Below, in pieces: positions 11,890-24,028 of a stretch of DNA of 64,000 bases (its first letter is position 1; each line of letters begins with the position of its first letter). The notes beneath the pieces were generated by a model. It was not told the origin of the DNA. It saw nothing but the letters and a program-made list of their open reading frames with translations, and did no database searches. The DNA lies in NCBI GenBank assembly GCA_032871835.1, contig CM065297.1:39805098-39869097 (forward strand), read 5' to 3'. Both the position numbers and the translations under genes were made by a program. The stretch is from Dipteronia dyeriana. Taxonomy: Eukaryota > Streptophyta > Magnoliopsida > Sapindales > Sapindaceae.

Positions 11890-12417
11890 CTGAACTGACC
11901 TTTAAAGCAGATGTGAAGAAACCAGGAATCTATGCGTAATAAAACCTAGGTTTTTTGTTTCTTTCTGTAAAAAATGAACAGGAACAGCCCCCATCAGTTT
12001 TTAAAATCTTATTAAATGGTCAAAAACACGAAATCCCAGGGTTTCAAGAAGCGGGAAAAATCAAAAGGAAAGGACATTTAGCGACGTATACGGCATAACC
12101 GATAGTCGACGAGTCACGTCTCGTAAATGCCCATATAAATACCAAACAATAGAATGACACGTGTCGTGGAAAGAACTGACCAAGCCGTCAGGAATTCAAA
12201 ACGTCACAATCATTGGGATTTCACGTGAAGGGACAAAACTGTACATGCATGGTAGCCATTGAGACACCTCATTAATGTGAAACGTAGTTTAAGGATTGTT
12301 ATTCCTGTATTAATGAGGCAGTAAAGAAGGGAAAGATAAAAAGCCTAGTCGGAAGGTCGATTAAAATACTTCCGTCGAAACAAGATTCTACTCGGTAAAA
12401 GTATTTTAAGAGGGTAT
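11890..12417 (+). other. 3' untranslated spacer and polypurine tract of copy A
   Basis: Non-coding sequence between the antisense gene and LTR2, conserved in B (17560-18104) and C (44100-44306 and 48090-48430). For the antisense gene it would be the promoter side. The last bases, TTTTAAGAGGGTAT just before TGTTATA, are the probable polypurine tract that primes plus-strand synthesis. Confidence 0.6.
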
Positions 12418-13234
12418 TGTTATAAGTATATCTTATTGAATGCACATGTCACTGATTGGTCAGACAATCCCTTAAAAAGATGGCCAAATGGGCATCCGAG
12501 CTGGCAGCAGTTAGAAGACACCATCCAAGATATCACTAAGAAATAAAAAAGTACTCGGCACATTATGTTCTATTTGAGACAGTGCAAAAGACCCGAGTAA
12601 AGAAGTTCAACATATGATTCAAATACGTGGGCAAACCCGAGAATCATATTCCAATACGTAAAACCTCCGTGTCAAAAAGAGTTTCTAGAACGATAAAACA
12701 CCAAACAGGAAACCAGTTCAAATCAAGCAAAAACTCAATTCTTCTAGAAGACTGCACCGAACAGGAAATAAGTTCTATAACGGACTATGTCACCAGAATC
12801 CCATTAAGATTCAAACTCGATCTTCACAAGGTCTCCGAAATAGGTAAGGGGTTAAAGACGACTTCAACAAGCAACAAATCTTAATTAAAATACAATTCCT
12901 TTTTCTTACTTGTACAACCAAAATTAGGGTTTTATGCAGGTATAAATATACCCATAATCTTACTGTAAAATAAGACAAAGACGATAAAAAAAGTGAGCAA
13001 AAGGAAATCACTGCAAGAGAGAGGCAAGAGAAATCGTGTAATTATCTATTTAAGTAGTGGATTTATCTTGGTTGTGTATTCAACCACCCGTGGATGTTTC
13101 TCCAATCATCGGAGTTTTACCACGTAAACTTGTTTCATAATAACTTCTCTTGCATTCTCTTTCTTTTTCTCTTTTGACAGGTCATAATCAAACCTAACGT
13201 TGTTAACTCTCTTATCTATCGAAAAATTGACGTC
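12418..13234 (+). repeat. LTR2, shared between copies A and B
   Basis: Runs TGTTATAAGTATATC to TTGACGTCA, about 817 bases, and aligns with LTR1 and LTR3. It keeps the segment missing from LTR1 but has its own loss of about 25 bases near 12547. TATA-like GGTATAAATATACCC is near 12938-12955. It is at once the 3' LTR of A and the 5' LTR of B. Confidence 0.85.
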
Positions 13235-13283
13235 AAAAATTGGCGCTAGAGTGAGGGGCTTGAACCTTCGATCTGTTTAAGCA

Positions 13284-14760
13284 ATGGCTGCTAGTGGAAG
13301 CAAAGACAGTTCCAGGGATATTCGTAAATCTCCAGATAATGCTCATATAGGCGGGACTACACAAGATCCCACTGCAACCACCGGGAACCAACCTGCACCC
13401 CTGACTTGTATCCAACAAATCCCTCCTACCAGTGAGGACATAGAACGTCATTTCCGTAATGCGCTGCAAAAGCTACTAACGGATACGGCAAGAGAAGGAG
13501 TAGACCTATAAGCCATAGGACAGGCACACCCGCCAAGTCCTCTATCACCTCCTAGGCTCCGATCGGTTGTAGTTGGGCTAGGATAAAATGCACCAGTAGC
13601 CATTAGAGATTCAGGTCCAATCAACTAGACTGAGGGTATGACACATAACCAGGACGAGGATCATGAAACACTCGAGAAGAATGACCACGTTAAAGGCCAA
13701 GTCACGGTCAGGCGGGCCATGATACACGTCGTAAATATGATCGGCGTAGAGATCGATTATCATCATCAGAGGATAGTGATCGACACCATCGTAAACGTAG
13801 TTATAAAACCATACGCTTATAAGGTTTGGCTCTTGAGACACGGGGCAGAATGAAGAGGAGATGATGACAGGTATGACGGTCACGTGACGGGACAACCATC
13901 AAGGAGAACCGGTGGGCGATAGACTCCAAATGGACCATCGAGGAGAACCGGTGGGCAATAGACGTGTAATCAGGAGCCTTACCCGGGAAGTCGAGAATAA
14001 TAGACGCCAAATGAATGCGGTTATTAGGCGATATGGATTCAATGAATTGTCTGACCATGATTTTGATAGCACTTTCACCAGGGACATCCTGTGAACCCCT
14101 TTCCCTGAGTGATTCAGGATGCCACCCATGAAACAGTTCAAGAAGAATACAGATCCTAAAGAACACGTCAGACGATACAAAAGCGCTTTGGCCTAGTTTG
14201 CCCAAAGCGACCCTTTGTTGTGCCTTAACTTTTCACAAACTCTTGGAGACACAGGCTTGAAATGGTTCAGGAGATTACCTCCGGCAAGTATTAGGAGTTT
14301 CAACAAGTTGAGCATAAGCTTTTTAAGACAATTCCTAGGCAATGTAATTAGAAAAAAGTCAATGGCTTATCTTTCTCAGCTAAAGCAAGGGAAAGATAAA
14401 TCACTAAAAAAGTACCAGGGGAGATTTGTTCAGGCGGTCTCAGAAATCGACAGCGCAAATGACAAAACAATAATCGCTGCATTCATAAAAAACTTACAGA
14501 ATGGACGAATGTCCTTCTACTTGAGGAGAGCTCGATTAACGAGATACACAGACATGATGGATATGGCAGGAGGATATTTATTAGCTGAAGAAAAAGAGTT
14601 AGCAACTGGAGGTTGCTACATGCACGGAGAGAGACCCGAACAAAAATATGTCGAGTCAAAGGTACAGAACCATAAAGGAAAACAGAAAGGAAATAGCAAC
14701 GATAGAAGCAAATACGGGGGAAGTGGATGCAATATAGACCAAACCACGAAAAATTTATGA
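13284..14760 (+). pseudogene. gag of Retand-like copy B (degenerate)
   Basis: The ATG at 13284 opens MAASGSKDSSRD, open to a stop at 13509. The capsid-like part is the best preserved of the three copies: 14215-14760 is open for 181 codons and includes TLGDTGLKWFRRLPP, YLSQLKQGKDKSLKKYQGRF and FIKNLQNGRMSFYLRRARL, typical of the retrotransposon gag domain in Tat elements. The region between has stops and a short duplicated segment (CGAGGAGAACCGGTGGGC at 13896-13955). Confidence 0.78.
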
Positions 14761-15229
14761 GGAAACATACGAACAACACCCCACTCCGGAAAAAGCAGAA
14801 AGAAATTTTGGCGATATTAGAAAAAAAGAATCGGGTGAAGGAGCCACGTCGGAAGTCACAATTTGCTCTGTGAGACACGACAAAATATTGTAGGTTCCAT
14901 AAAGAAACCGGCCACGAGACCTCTAATTGTTACCGGCTTAGATATTACATAGAAACCCTTATCCGAGAAAGACATCTGCAAGATATAATCCTAAAAAAAG
15001 ATGAGAAGTCGGGAATTCAGAAGGAAACCAAGGTAAAAGATCATAACTCTGGTCAAAATAAAAGGGCCAGTCCCGAAAAAAAATGAAGTAATACAGACTA
15101 TCCTCGGAGAAACATCAACTGGATGAACCAATCGAGAGCGGACACAGGAAATCAGAGAAGCGGTGGAAGCAAGCCAGAATTTTGATGTTAATTCTGTCGA
15201 GCCTGACCCGAAGAGAAAAAAGGAAGTAA

Positions 15230-16440
15230 GGGACCCGATAATATTCACTAAAGTTGATTCACATGCGGTCGACGTATGACCAAATAACGCTCTCGTTATA
15301 AGTACCCGAATTGGCCATAAAGAAGTAAGGAGAATTTTTATAAACAGTGATAGCTCGACAGATATTCTTAGTGTGGCTGTTTATGATCATCTCAGATTGG
15401 ATCGGAAGGACTTACAACCTTTCCACACAACTCAGGATTTAGGGGAGTCGAGGTTAGGTCTCTCTGGACAGCAAAGTTGCCCGTGAAGATCGGAGTAGCT
15501 CTTTGCAAGAAAACAGTGTTATTCGACTTTGTGGTGGTAGATCTGGACAATTGGCCTTGTAGTGCGCTACTAGGTCGATCTTTCCTGAACAAAACAAAGG
15601 CGGTGATAGCTACCTATGCTTTGATGATCAAGTTCCCAACTGAATGGGGGGTAGGAACAATCAAAGGGTCGTAGAAGATAGCCAGAAGAGCTAATATCTC
15701 AGTTTACAAAGACATAGATAATAATTAGCACCAAGTATGTACCTTGACTCAACTAGATCAAAGCAAGCAAGAAGGATCACTGTTGTTCGAGTTCGATCCA
15801 AAGGAAGAACCGGAGACATCAAAAAGTGAACCAATAGAGGAGGTGGTCTTAAAGAAAGATGAATCGGATGAGAAGGCCAAATTTGGGGTCAAATTAGAAG
15901 AAAATGTTAAGCTAGATCTTATTTATTTGGCTAGAGAATACAAAGATGTGTTTGAATGGAGTCATGAAGACATGGTGGGGATAAATGCCCGAGTAATATC
16001 ACATCATCTAACTGTGGATCCAAATGTGTAACCTGTAATATAATAGAGGAGATCTTTGAACCTCGAGAGAAGTCGGGCAATCGAGCAAGAGGTGGAGAAG
16101 TTACTTGCCGTGGGGTCGATCAGAGAAATCAACTACCCTAAGTGGGTAGCAAATGTGGTTTTGGTCCAAAAGAAGAATGGCCAATAGAGAATGTGCGTGG
16201 ACTTCACGGATTTAAACAAGGTCTGCCCAAAGGATAGTTTTCCACTTTCGAGAAAATACCAATTGGTCAATGCTACATCATTTCGTTAATTACTCAGTTT
16301 TGTAGATGCTTATTCGGGATACAATCAGATGCCGATGAATAAAGTTGATGAAGAAAAAACAGCCTTCACAACCGATCAATGCTTGTATTCTTATACAGTA
16401 ATGCTCTTTGGGTTAAAAAATGTCGGGGAAACATATCAAA
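15230..16440 (+). pseudogene. Protease and truncated reverse transcriptase of copy B
   Basis: Same layout as copy A. The protease active site has decayed (INSDSSTDIL where A has VDNGSSTDIL), so the catalytic Asp is lost. YSALLGRSFLNKTK follows at about 15560-15600. The acidic linker at 15744-16031 is open. RT motifs VLVQKKNGQ and FTDLNKVCPKDSF follow with stops. RT ends at about 16440 at the same junction as in A and runs straight into antisense-gene sequence. Confidence 0.8.
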
Positions 16441-17552
16441 GCCGAGAGCTATCATTTTCTTCTCAACAAAAATATAGGATCTGCTTATTTTCTCTAAAGT
16501 GCGCGCGGTCGCCCGAGCAAGGTTAGTCTACTCGGTGTTAATGAAAGTAGGCCGCGACTTGTTCCAGCGATCAAGAGAGAAAAAAAAATGGGGAACCTTT
16601 AATACTTTCTGATCTTTTCCAGTGTAGAGCTCAATCTCGAGTACCGAGTTCCCTCCAGTAAAAAACCAACTATTTTTCTAGTACTTGTTTGAGGTAGGGA
16701 AACCCCACACAAAGCCTTTCTTCTTGACGTCAGAGGAAATATTGACTCTCCGGTTCACCTTAGTCCCTTGAAGAATCCAGCTATCCAGTTGGCTGGATAG
16801 AAGAAAGTAAGTTCCAGTTCAACCAGACTGCCTTAGAGAATAAACGTGTCTAATTTTCTAAGAAGAAGGCGGTGGCAAGTTCATCCGACTCCTCATATGT
16901 CACATACTTATCAGGATCCTATAACTGTTTGGGGCAAGTTGAGCTGGAGCGATCCCTGCCTCAGCAGGGAACCAAGCAATAAAAGGCTGGAAAGGAAGTG
17001 TCACACCACAACAGAGTATTGATCCATAAATTTCTACCGTGCCCGGAGGAGGGTTCCACACGGCTCTATTACCAGCAGGAACTATTAAAACCGAATCATC
17101 CAAATCGAATCGAGCACGATACTTCTCGATCTTTGCTTCCCCGACCACATTCGGTTCAACATCATATGCACTCAAAAAATCAGATGAAAAGGGAATTCAA
17201 AATGCACTGTGCTCTTCTTTAACATCCTTTTCATCAACTACTTGCCTTCCAATTTGAATATTGCTTGAACCATGTTTATGAACTGAACGGTTACTCTGAT
17301 GCTTTCCCATCATAGATCGTAAAGGAACTCTGTGATCAGAAACAAAAGACTCGGAGCTGGAAGAAGATTCAGAACTAGAACAGAAACGAATATCAGGATA
17401 AAGCCCGGAAACGTCAACATTTAGAAAATCAGGCCCATCAGGGACGGTTTCCCCCAATAATCTACGAACAGAAGAAACCAATTGAAAATCTCCATGCTCA
17501 AGCGCTTCGAAAGCTAAAACAAAAAGACGTTGTCGTGAAACAAGATCTATCT
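16441..17552 (-). pseudogene. Antisense gene of copy B, 3'-truncated and start-less
   Basis: The counterpart of the copy A antisense gene. The original start codon has decayed (ATA in place of ATG at the equivalent of 11889). Segments open on the minus strand are 17481-17197 (Ser/Glu-rich, EKDVKEEHSAF) and 17175-16900 (NVVGEAKIEKYRARFDLDDS, FIAWFPAEAGIAPAQLAPNSYRI). The second is the best copy of the gypsy-type-transposon-like domain in the window. A frameshift separates them near 17190. The distal half is lost at the junction near 16441. Confidence 0.68.
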
Positions 17553-18104
17553 TAATTGACCTTTAAAGCAGATGCAAAGAAACCAGGAAAAGCATCGGTG
17601 AAGAATCAAGACGAATCTGTGCTTAATAAAACCTAGGTGTATTGTTTCTTTCTGCAAAAAATGAACAGGAACAACCCCCTTCAATTTAAAAAAACTATTT
17701 AAATGGTCGAAAACATGAAACCCCAGGGTTTCAAGAAGCGGGAAAAATCAAAAGGAAAAGACATTTGGTGACGTAGACAGCGTAACCGATAGTTGATGTG
17801 TCGCGTCTCGTAAATGCCCATACAAATACCAAACAATTGAAGGACACATGTTGTGGAAAGAACTGACCAAGCCGTCAGGAATTCAAAACGTCACAATCAT
17901 TAGGATTTTGCATGAAGGGACAAAACTGCACATGCATGCTGGCCATTGAGACACTTCAGTAATACGAAGCGTAGATTAAGGATTGTTATTCCTGTATTAA
18001 TGATGCATTAAATAAGGGGAAGATAAAAAGCCTAGTCGGAAGATCAATTAAAATACTTCCGCCGAAACAAGATTCTACTCGGTAAAAGTATTTTAAGGGG
18101 GTAT
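17553..18104 (+). other. 3' untranslated spacer and polypurine tract of copy B
   Basis: Colinear with the copy A spacer, including the CACGTGTC-like block and AAAGTATTTTAAGGGGGTAT just before LTR3. No coding sequence seen. Confidence 0.6.
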
Positions 18105-18917
18105 TGTTATACGTCACCGATTGGTAAGGCAATCCCTTAAAAAGATTGTCAAACGGGCATCCGAGCTGGCAATTAGAAGACACCAACCAAGACATCACTA
18201 AGAAATAAAAACCCAAGTAAGTCCTAACACGAGTACTTGGCACATTATGTTCTACTTGGGACAGCGTAAAAAACCCTAGTAAAGAAGTTCAACATACGAT
18301 TCAAATACGTGGGTAAACCCGAGAATCATACTCTAACACGTAAAACCTCTATGTCAAAAAGAGTTTCTAGAAGGATAAAACACCACACAGAAAACCATTT
18401 CAAATCGAGCAAAACCTCAATTCTTCTAGAAGACTGCATCGATCAGGAAATAAGTCGTATAACTGACTATACCATTAAAATCCCATTAAGATTCAAACTC
18501 GATCTTCATAAGGTCTCCGAAATAGATAAGGAGTTAAAGACGACTTCAACAAACAACCAATCTTAATTAAAATACAATTCCTTTTTATTACTTGTACAAC
18601 CAAGATTAGGGTTCTATGCAGGTATAATTAAACCCATAATCTTACTGCAAAAAAAGATAGAGACGACATAAAGAGTGAGAAAAAAGAAATCACTGCAACA
18701 GAGAGACAAGAGAGATCGTGTAATTCTCTATTTAAATAGTGGATTTGTCTTGGTTGTGCATTCAACCACTCATGGATGTTTCTCTGATCGTCGGAGTTTT
18801 ACCACGTAAACTCGTGTCATAATAACTTCAATTGCACTCTCTTTCTCTTTCTCTTTTGACAGGTCATAATCAAACCCAAAGTTGTTAACTTTCTCATCCA
18901 ATGAGAAATTGAAGTAA
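18105..18917 (+). repeat. LTR3, shared between copies B and C
   Basis: Begins TGTTATACGTCACCG and lacks about 25 bases present near the start of LTR1, LTR2 and LTR4. It ends TTGAAGTAA, a decayed form of TTGACGTCA. It serves as 3' LTR of B and 5' LTR of C. The primer-binding site follows at about 18923 (TGGCACTAGAATGAGGGG). Confidence 0.83.
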
Positions 18918-18965
18918 ATAATTGGCACTAGAATGAGGGGCTTGAACCTTCGATCTGTTTAAACA

Positions 18966-20464
18966 ATGGCTGATAGTGGAAGCAAAGACAATTTCAGTAA
19001 TATTTGAAAATCTCCAGATAATGCTCATATAGGCAGGACCACACACGATCCCACTACAACCACCGGGAACCAACTAGCACCCCTGACTGGTATCCAACAA
19101 ATCCCTCCTACAAGTGAGGACATAGCACGTCGTTTCCATAATGCGTTGCTATAGCTACTAACGGATGCGGCAAGAGAAGAAGTAGACCTATTGGCCACAA
19201 GACAAGCACACCCGTCAAATCTTCCATCACGTCCTAAACTCCGATCGGTTGTAGTTGGGCTAGGACAAAATGCACCTGTAGTCGTTAGGGATTCAGGTCC
19301 AATTAACCAGACTGAGGGTACGACACACAACCAGGACGAGGATCCTGAAACACCCGTAGAAGAACGGCCATGCCAAAGGCGAAGTCACGGTCAGACGGAC
19401 CATGATAGGTGCCGTAAATATGACCAGCATAGAGATCGGTCATCGTCATCAGAGGATAGTGATCGACACCATCGTAAACGTCATTGTGGGACCATACACT
19501 TACAAGGTTTGGCACGTGAGTCGCAGGGACAGAATGAAGAGGAGATGGTGACAGGTATGACGGTCACGAGACGGGTCGACTATCGAGGAGAACGGTGGGC
19601 GATCGATGCCAAATGGACCATCGAGGAGAACCGGTGGGCGATAGATGCGTAATCAGAAACCTGACCTGGGATGTCGAGAATAACATATGCCAAATGAATG
19701 CGCTGATTAGGCGATATGGATATAATGAATTGTATGACGATGATTTTGATAGCCATTTCACAAGGGAAATCCTATGAACCCCCTTCCCGGAGTGATTCAG
19801 GATGCCACACATGGAACAGTTCATAAAGAATACAGATCCTAAAGTACACGTCAGATGATACAAAAGCGCTCTGACCCAGTATGCCCATAGCGACCCTTTA
19901 TTATGCCTTAAATTTTCACAAACTCTTGGAGACACAATCTCAAGATGGATCAGGAGATTGCCTCCGGTAAGTATTGGGAGATTCAGCGAGTTGAGCATAA
20001 TCTTTTCAAGACAATACCTAGGCAATGTACATAGAAAAAATTCAGTGGCTTACCTTTCTCAGCTAAAGCAAGGGAAAAATGAATCGCTAAAAAAGTACCA
20101 GGGGAGATTTGGCCAGGAGGTCTTAGAAATCGGCAGCGCAAATGACAAAATAATAATCGCTACATTCATAAATAACTTACAGAATGGATGATTTTCCTTC
20201 GACTTAAGGAGAGCTCGATTAACGAGATATACAGACATGATGGATATGGCTGGAGGATACGCATTAGCCGAAAAAGAAAAGTTAATAACATGAGGTTGCT
20301 TTATACACGGAGGGAGACCCGAACAAAAGGATGTTGAGTCAAAGATACAGAACCATAAAAGAAAACAGAAAGGAAATAGCCAAGACAGAAGCAAATATGG
20401 GGGGAAGTGGACGTTATATTGACCAGACCACAGAAAAGTTCTGAGGAAAATATACGAACTACAC
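18966..20464 (+). pseudogene. gag of Retand-like copy C (degenerate, 3' end interrupted)
   Basis: The ATG at 18966 opens MADSGSKDN, soon broken by a stop. 19191-19652 is open for about 150 codons with the DRSSSSEDSDRHHRKR stretch. The capsid-like part follows at about 19910-20190 (FSQTLGDT, RRLPPVSIG, YLSQLKQGKNESLKKYQG). The reading is cut at 20464 by an unrelated LTR; copy A continues at the matching place (9137). Confidence 0.75.
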
Positions 20465-21781
20465 TGATTAACACTGAAAAGTGTATGTTTACTAAGGGTT
20501 AATATCATCATTTTACACTTCCAATATGATTAATTCCCCAATTTAGACATAATTTCGTTCGCTCCCTTAAATAAATGTGTTATGTAGTAATCAGTGTATT
20601 TTTCTTTGTATTTTAGAGGTAATTTGATCAATTCAGAATTATGGAGAAGTCAAATGACAAAACAAACATCGTTTTCAAGTTTAGAACGTCAAAAACATTA
20701 GGAAGGCCACGAAGGGTATTTTTGTAATTTTGACTATTTCACTGTTCACAGTTGACTTTCACTGTTCACAGTTGACTTTCACTATTCACCGTTGACTTTC
20801 ACTGTTCCTGATAATGTGGCACATTCCTATTGGCCCAAACTGCGAGTGCACCATACACATAGTTGTAGAGAATCATATTCTAGAAGCCTGTGCACTGTTC
20901 ACTATTCACTTCACGGATGAGTTATTGTTTACTGTCACTGTTCACTGTTCAATGACACTGTTCACTGTTCACTGTTCACTATTCACTATTCACTTCATGT
21001 ATGAGTTACTGTTCACTGTCACTGTTCACTGATGATGTGGCAAAATCTGGACGCTTCATTCTAAATTCATCTGATGGTCAATTTTCATCAGCATTTTGTA
21101 TAAATAGGGGGCCTCTCCCCCTTAATTTGGAGATTCTGAATCCAAATATGATATTAGATTTGTGAAATTCTCTCTCTTTTGTTCTCAAATTCTCAGTTTA
21201 AATAAAATAGCTATTTTCTAGTCAAATTATGTCTGTCTAATTTTATATTGCTGGGGCCAAAGGTGATACTGTTGGTATGGAAAATATGATCCAATTTTGG
21301 TAAGTTTATTATTTTTTGCTTTCTCACCTCTGATCTTTGTGGAGTTTTTGACTCACTGTAGATAGACAGATATTGTCTAGCACAGTGAGTACTCTTACCC
21401 ATATCTATCAGAGAGTGGTTTCTCCTTTCTGATCTTTGTGGAGTTTTTGACTCACTGTAGATAGACAGACGTTGTCTAGCATATTGAGTACTTATACCCA
21501 TATCTATCAGAGAGTGGTTAGTGGAGTGGAATACCATCCCATTAACCTGGACTAAATATTAATTATTGGATCATATTCGAATTACCAACAGTGGATCCCT
21601 TAGCCCCAGTTTTAATTTTAATTGATTTACAATTTATAACAAGCTTAGTAATTAATCTAAATAACTAATTCTACAAGGACAAGTGAACAACCTCTCTGTT
21701 GTTTGACCCGGTCTTACCGGTTAATTTATTACTATGACACTCTTATACTTGGGAGTAAGAATAGTTCTTTAGGACGTGTCA
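20465..21781 (+). repeat. LTR of the truncated Athila/Tat-type element
   Basis: Runs TGATTAACACTG to GACGTGTCA. A TATA box (TGTATAAATAGGGG) lies near 21098-21111. Upstream of it, at 20735-21035, TTCACTGTTCAC and GTTGACTTTCACTGTTCA motifs are repeated many times; these simple repeats account for the open frame at 20814-21032. A direct duplication of about 99 bases lies at about 21329-21527. Confidence 0.75.
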
Positions 21782-21787
21782 AGTTTT

Positions 21788-21805
21788 TGGCGCCGTTGTC
21801 TGGGA
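21788..21805 (+). other. Primer-binding site of the truncated Athila/Tat-type element
   Basis: TGGCGCCGTTGTCTGGGA starts seven bases after the LTR end. This form is characteristic of plant Athila/Tat Gypsy elements. Confidence 0.75.
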
Positions 21806-22460
21806 GGTAAGTCCGCCTTTTCTTTGTAGAAGTAATTTCTTTTTAATTTTATTATCGTTTTGCTATATTTTTTCTATCTTCTTTGTTCTTATTTTGCATT
21901 CAGTTTTGCATCACTCATCTCAATCATAAACTTCATCCACTTAAAAAAAAAAAAACTCTTGTAATCATTAATCACATTTTTGTGTTTTAGTCCTTCAACT
22001 TTTTATTTGCATTTTAGCTTAGATCTTGTTTGCATTTGCATATAGTTCATTCTATTTTTACATATCAGCCCCTGTAATTATCATATTTTCACTTTAGTCC
22101 TTAGATTTATAATTATTTGCACTTTTACCCCAACACTTGTGCATATTTGCATTTACACCCTTAGAATTTTTACATGTTATTTTCATCAATTTTTCTTTTA
22201 TTTTCTTCATTTTTGTGTATTTCACCTCCATGAACCCTTATTAAATTTGCATAAGACGTTGGTCTCGAACATCTAGTGGTAGATTAATTAGGAGATCTCA
22301 ATCACCCACATTCAATAACAACATGCTGAAAACCCACTTAGACATCCATTAGGAAACCAAGCCGAAAACTTGCACAATATAGTCTTGGAAATCTGACTTT
22401 AAAAGACCCTGTTTGCCAATTTATAACAAAATTGGATGGGAAGCATATCCCCGACCCATA
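21806..22460 (+). other. Leader and gag remnant of the truncated Athila/Tat-type element
   Basis: AT-rich untranslated leader to about 22250, then a short stretch readable as SRTSSGRLIRRSQSP that loses its frame within about 60 codons. No further domain can be recognised before Retand sequence resumes. Confidence 0.5.
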
Positions 22461-22594
22461 GAGGTTAGGCTCTCAGGACAACAAAGTTGCCCGTGAAGAT
22501 CGGAGTAGCTCTTTGCCAGAACATAGTGTTATTCGACTTTGTGGTGGTAGATCTGGACACATGGCCTTATAATGTGCTACTAGGTCGACCTTTC
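22461..22594 (+). pseudogene. Protease fragment of Retand-like copy C (left of the Copia insertion)
   Basis: Aligns with B 15448-15580: the AAAGTTGCCCGTGAAGATCG region and the codons for FDFVVVDLD. It is interrupted by the Copia LTR at 22595 within the YNALLGRPFLNK motif. The motif continues at 34897, after the 5-base duplication CTTTC. Confidence 0.8.
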
Positions 22595-24028
22595 TGTTAG
22601 GGTTTATGCCCTAAGCATGGAATTTGAAAATGGATTTATGAAGTAAATAAAAAGAAAGGTTCAATTCATTCTTGTTATGTTATTTATTTCATAAACTTGT
22701 GCACATATTAACATCCTGGATTGCCGAATGTAATCTCAAACTGTGTATATGAGTGTCATATACGGATGGATACAGTAAGAGACGTGCAATCTAAAAATTC
22801 CATAGATAGCAAATAAAGCTAGGTACTTTATTTGTGGTTAATCTATGGCAGCAGTCCATTCCGTAATGTACAGTGATTCTATCCTGAATCATTCATATGA
22901 GATATGGGAATGGAGGCACCTTATATGATGTGATCATATAGGATTGGGTCATGATCTATATGAATCTCACACCAAGATCCATTTACCGATGAGATTCATA
23001 TATATATCAAATAATGATGGTTACATGTGGGTGATCTTAATCCTGAGTGTCTTATCGACTCCTTCAGATTAGATCGTGGTCTTTGATATACCATGGGTGA
23101 GGTCAGATGCATTTCCTGATCAATATACTCCGTATGTTAGGATTGCGGTTTGGCTTGTGGCTGGGAAGGTTTGTACACAACAGTGGAATCCACTCCTTAT
23201 TGTGAGAAATAGATGGTAGTTCCCTTAAGGGTTGATTCGAGGCTTGGACAATATGAGCGCTCTCCTAATTCCGTGAGGAAATAGGATTTATTGTCCATTA
23301 GAGAATCAATGGTACTTAAAGGATATATGTAATTAGAGGGGTATAACAGATATTATGACCCAGCTCTAATTATGAACAACTGTGGAGGATCACACCATAT
23401 GTAATAGCTATATCGATAAACACCGAGGTGTATCGGTCTGTGTAAAAACGTCTGCAGTTGAGAGAGTGCAGTTTTGGGTTTTTAGTGGAATAACACCGGA
23501 GTTACTAATCAAGAAATATTAATTAAAGAGTTTAATTAATGATTCTGAGGATTATTGGAGCTCAAAATACTGTGGGTTTATTAGGTCCCCTTGCTAGCCC
23601 GATCGATTTAGGTAACAGGGGTCACGGTTAATTAATTGGATTGTCCAATTAATTGTGTTACGAAAGTGACACGTATTTATTCGGAAATTAATTAAATAAT
23701 GAGATTATTTAATTAATGAATAATGGTGATATAATAAATTAAATAATGAGATTATTTAATTATATTATTAATCACTAAATGGAATGTGTATGTTGATATT
23801 TATTTTTAAATAAAATAATATAATTTGATTATTTTATTTTATTAAATTAAATATTTAATTTTTGAATTTAAATAGTTTGAATTCAAATAAAATAAAATTA
23901 AAGATATGAGATATTTTTTATTTAAAAGTTTTTAAAAATCAAATATAGATTTGATCAAATTTTTAAATATTATATATAAGACATATTTTATTTAAAAAAA
24001 AAGGTGTTGTGCGTGAAAACGCACAGCT

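Larger units (their letters stand above)
20465..22460 (+). mobile_element. Truncated Athila/Tat-type Gypsy element: 5' LTR, leader and start of gag
   Basis: Inserted in the gag of copy C. A 1.3 kb LTR (20465-21781) is followed by the primer-binding site TGGCGCCGTTGTCTGGGA, a 470-base AT-rich leader, and a short gag-like start (RRWSRTSSGRLIRRSQSP). It stops abruptly at about 22460, where Retand protease sequence resumes (compare 15448). No 3' LTR is present. Relative to copy A, about 0.7 kb of Retand sequence (A 9137-9820) is also missing, so a deletion removed the end of this element together with flanking Retand DNA. Confidence 0.75.

Noticed and set aside
20814..21032. 72-codon frame rich in Leu-Phe-Thr-Val repeats
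   Set aside because: A direct product of CACTGTTCA simple repeats in an LTR.
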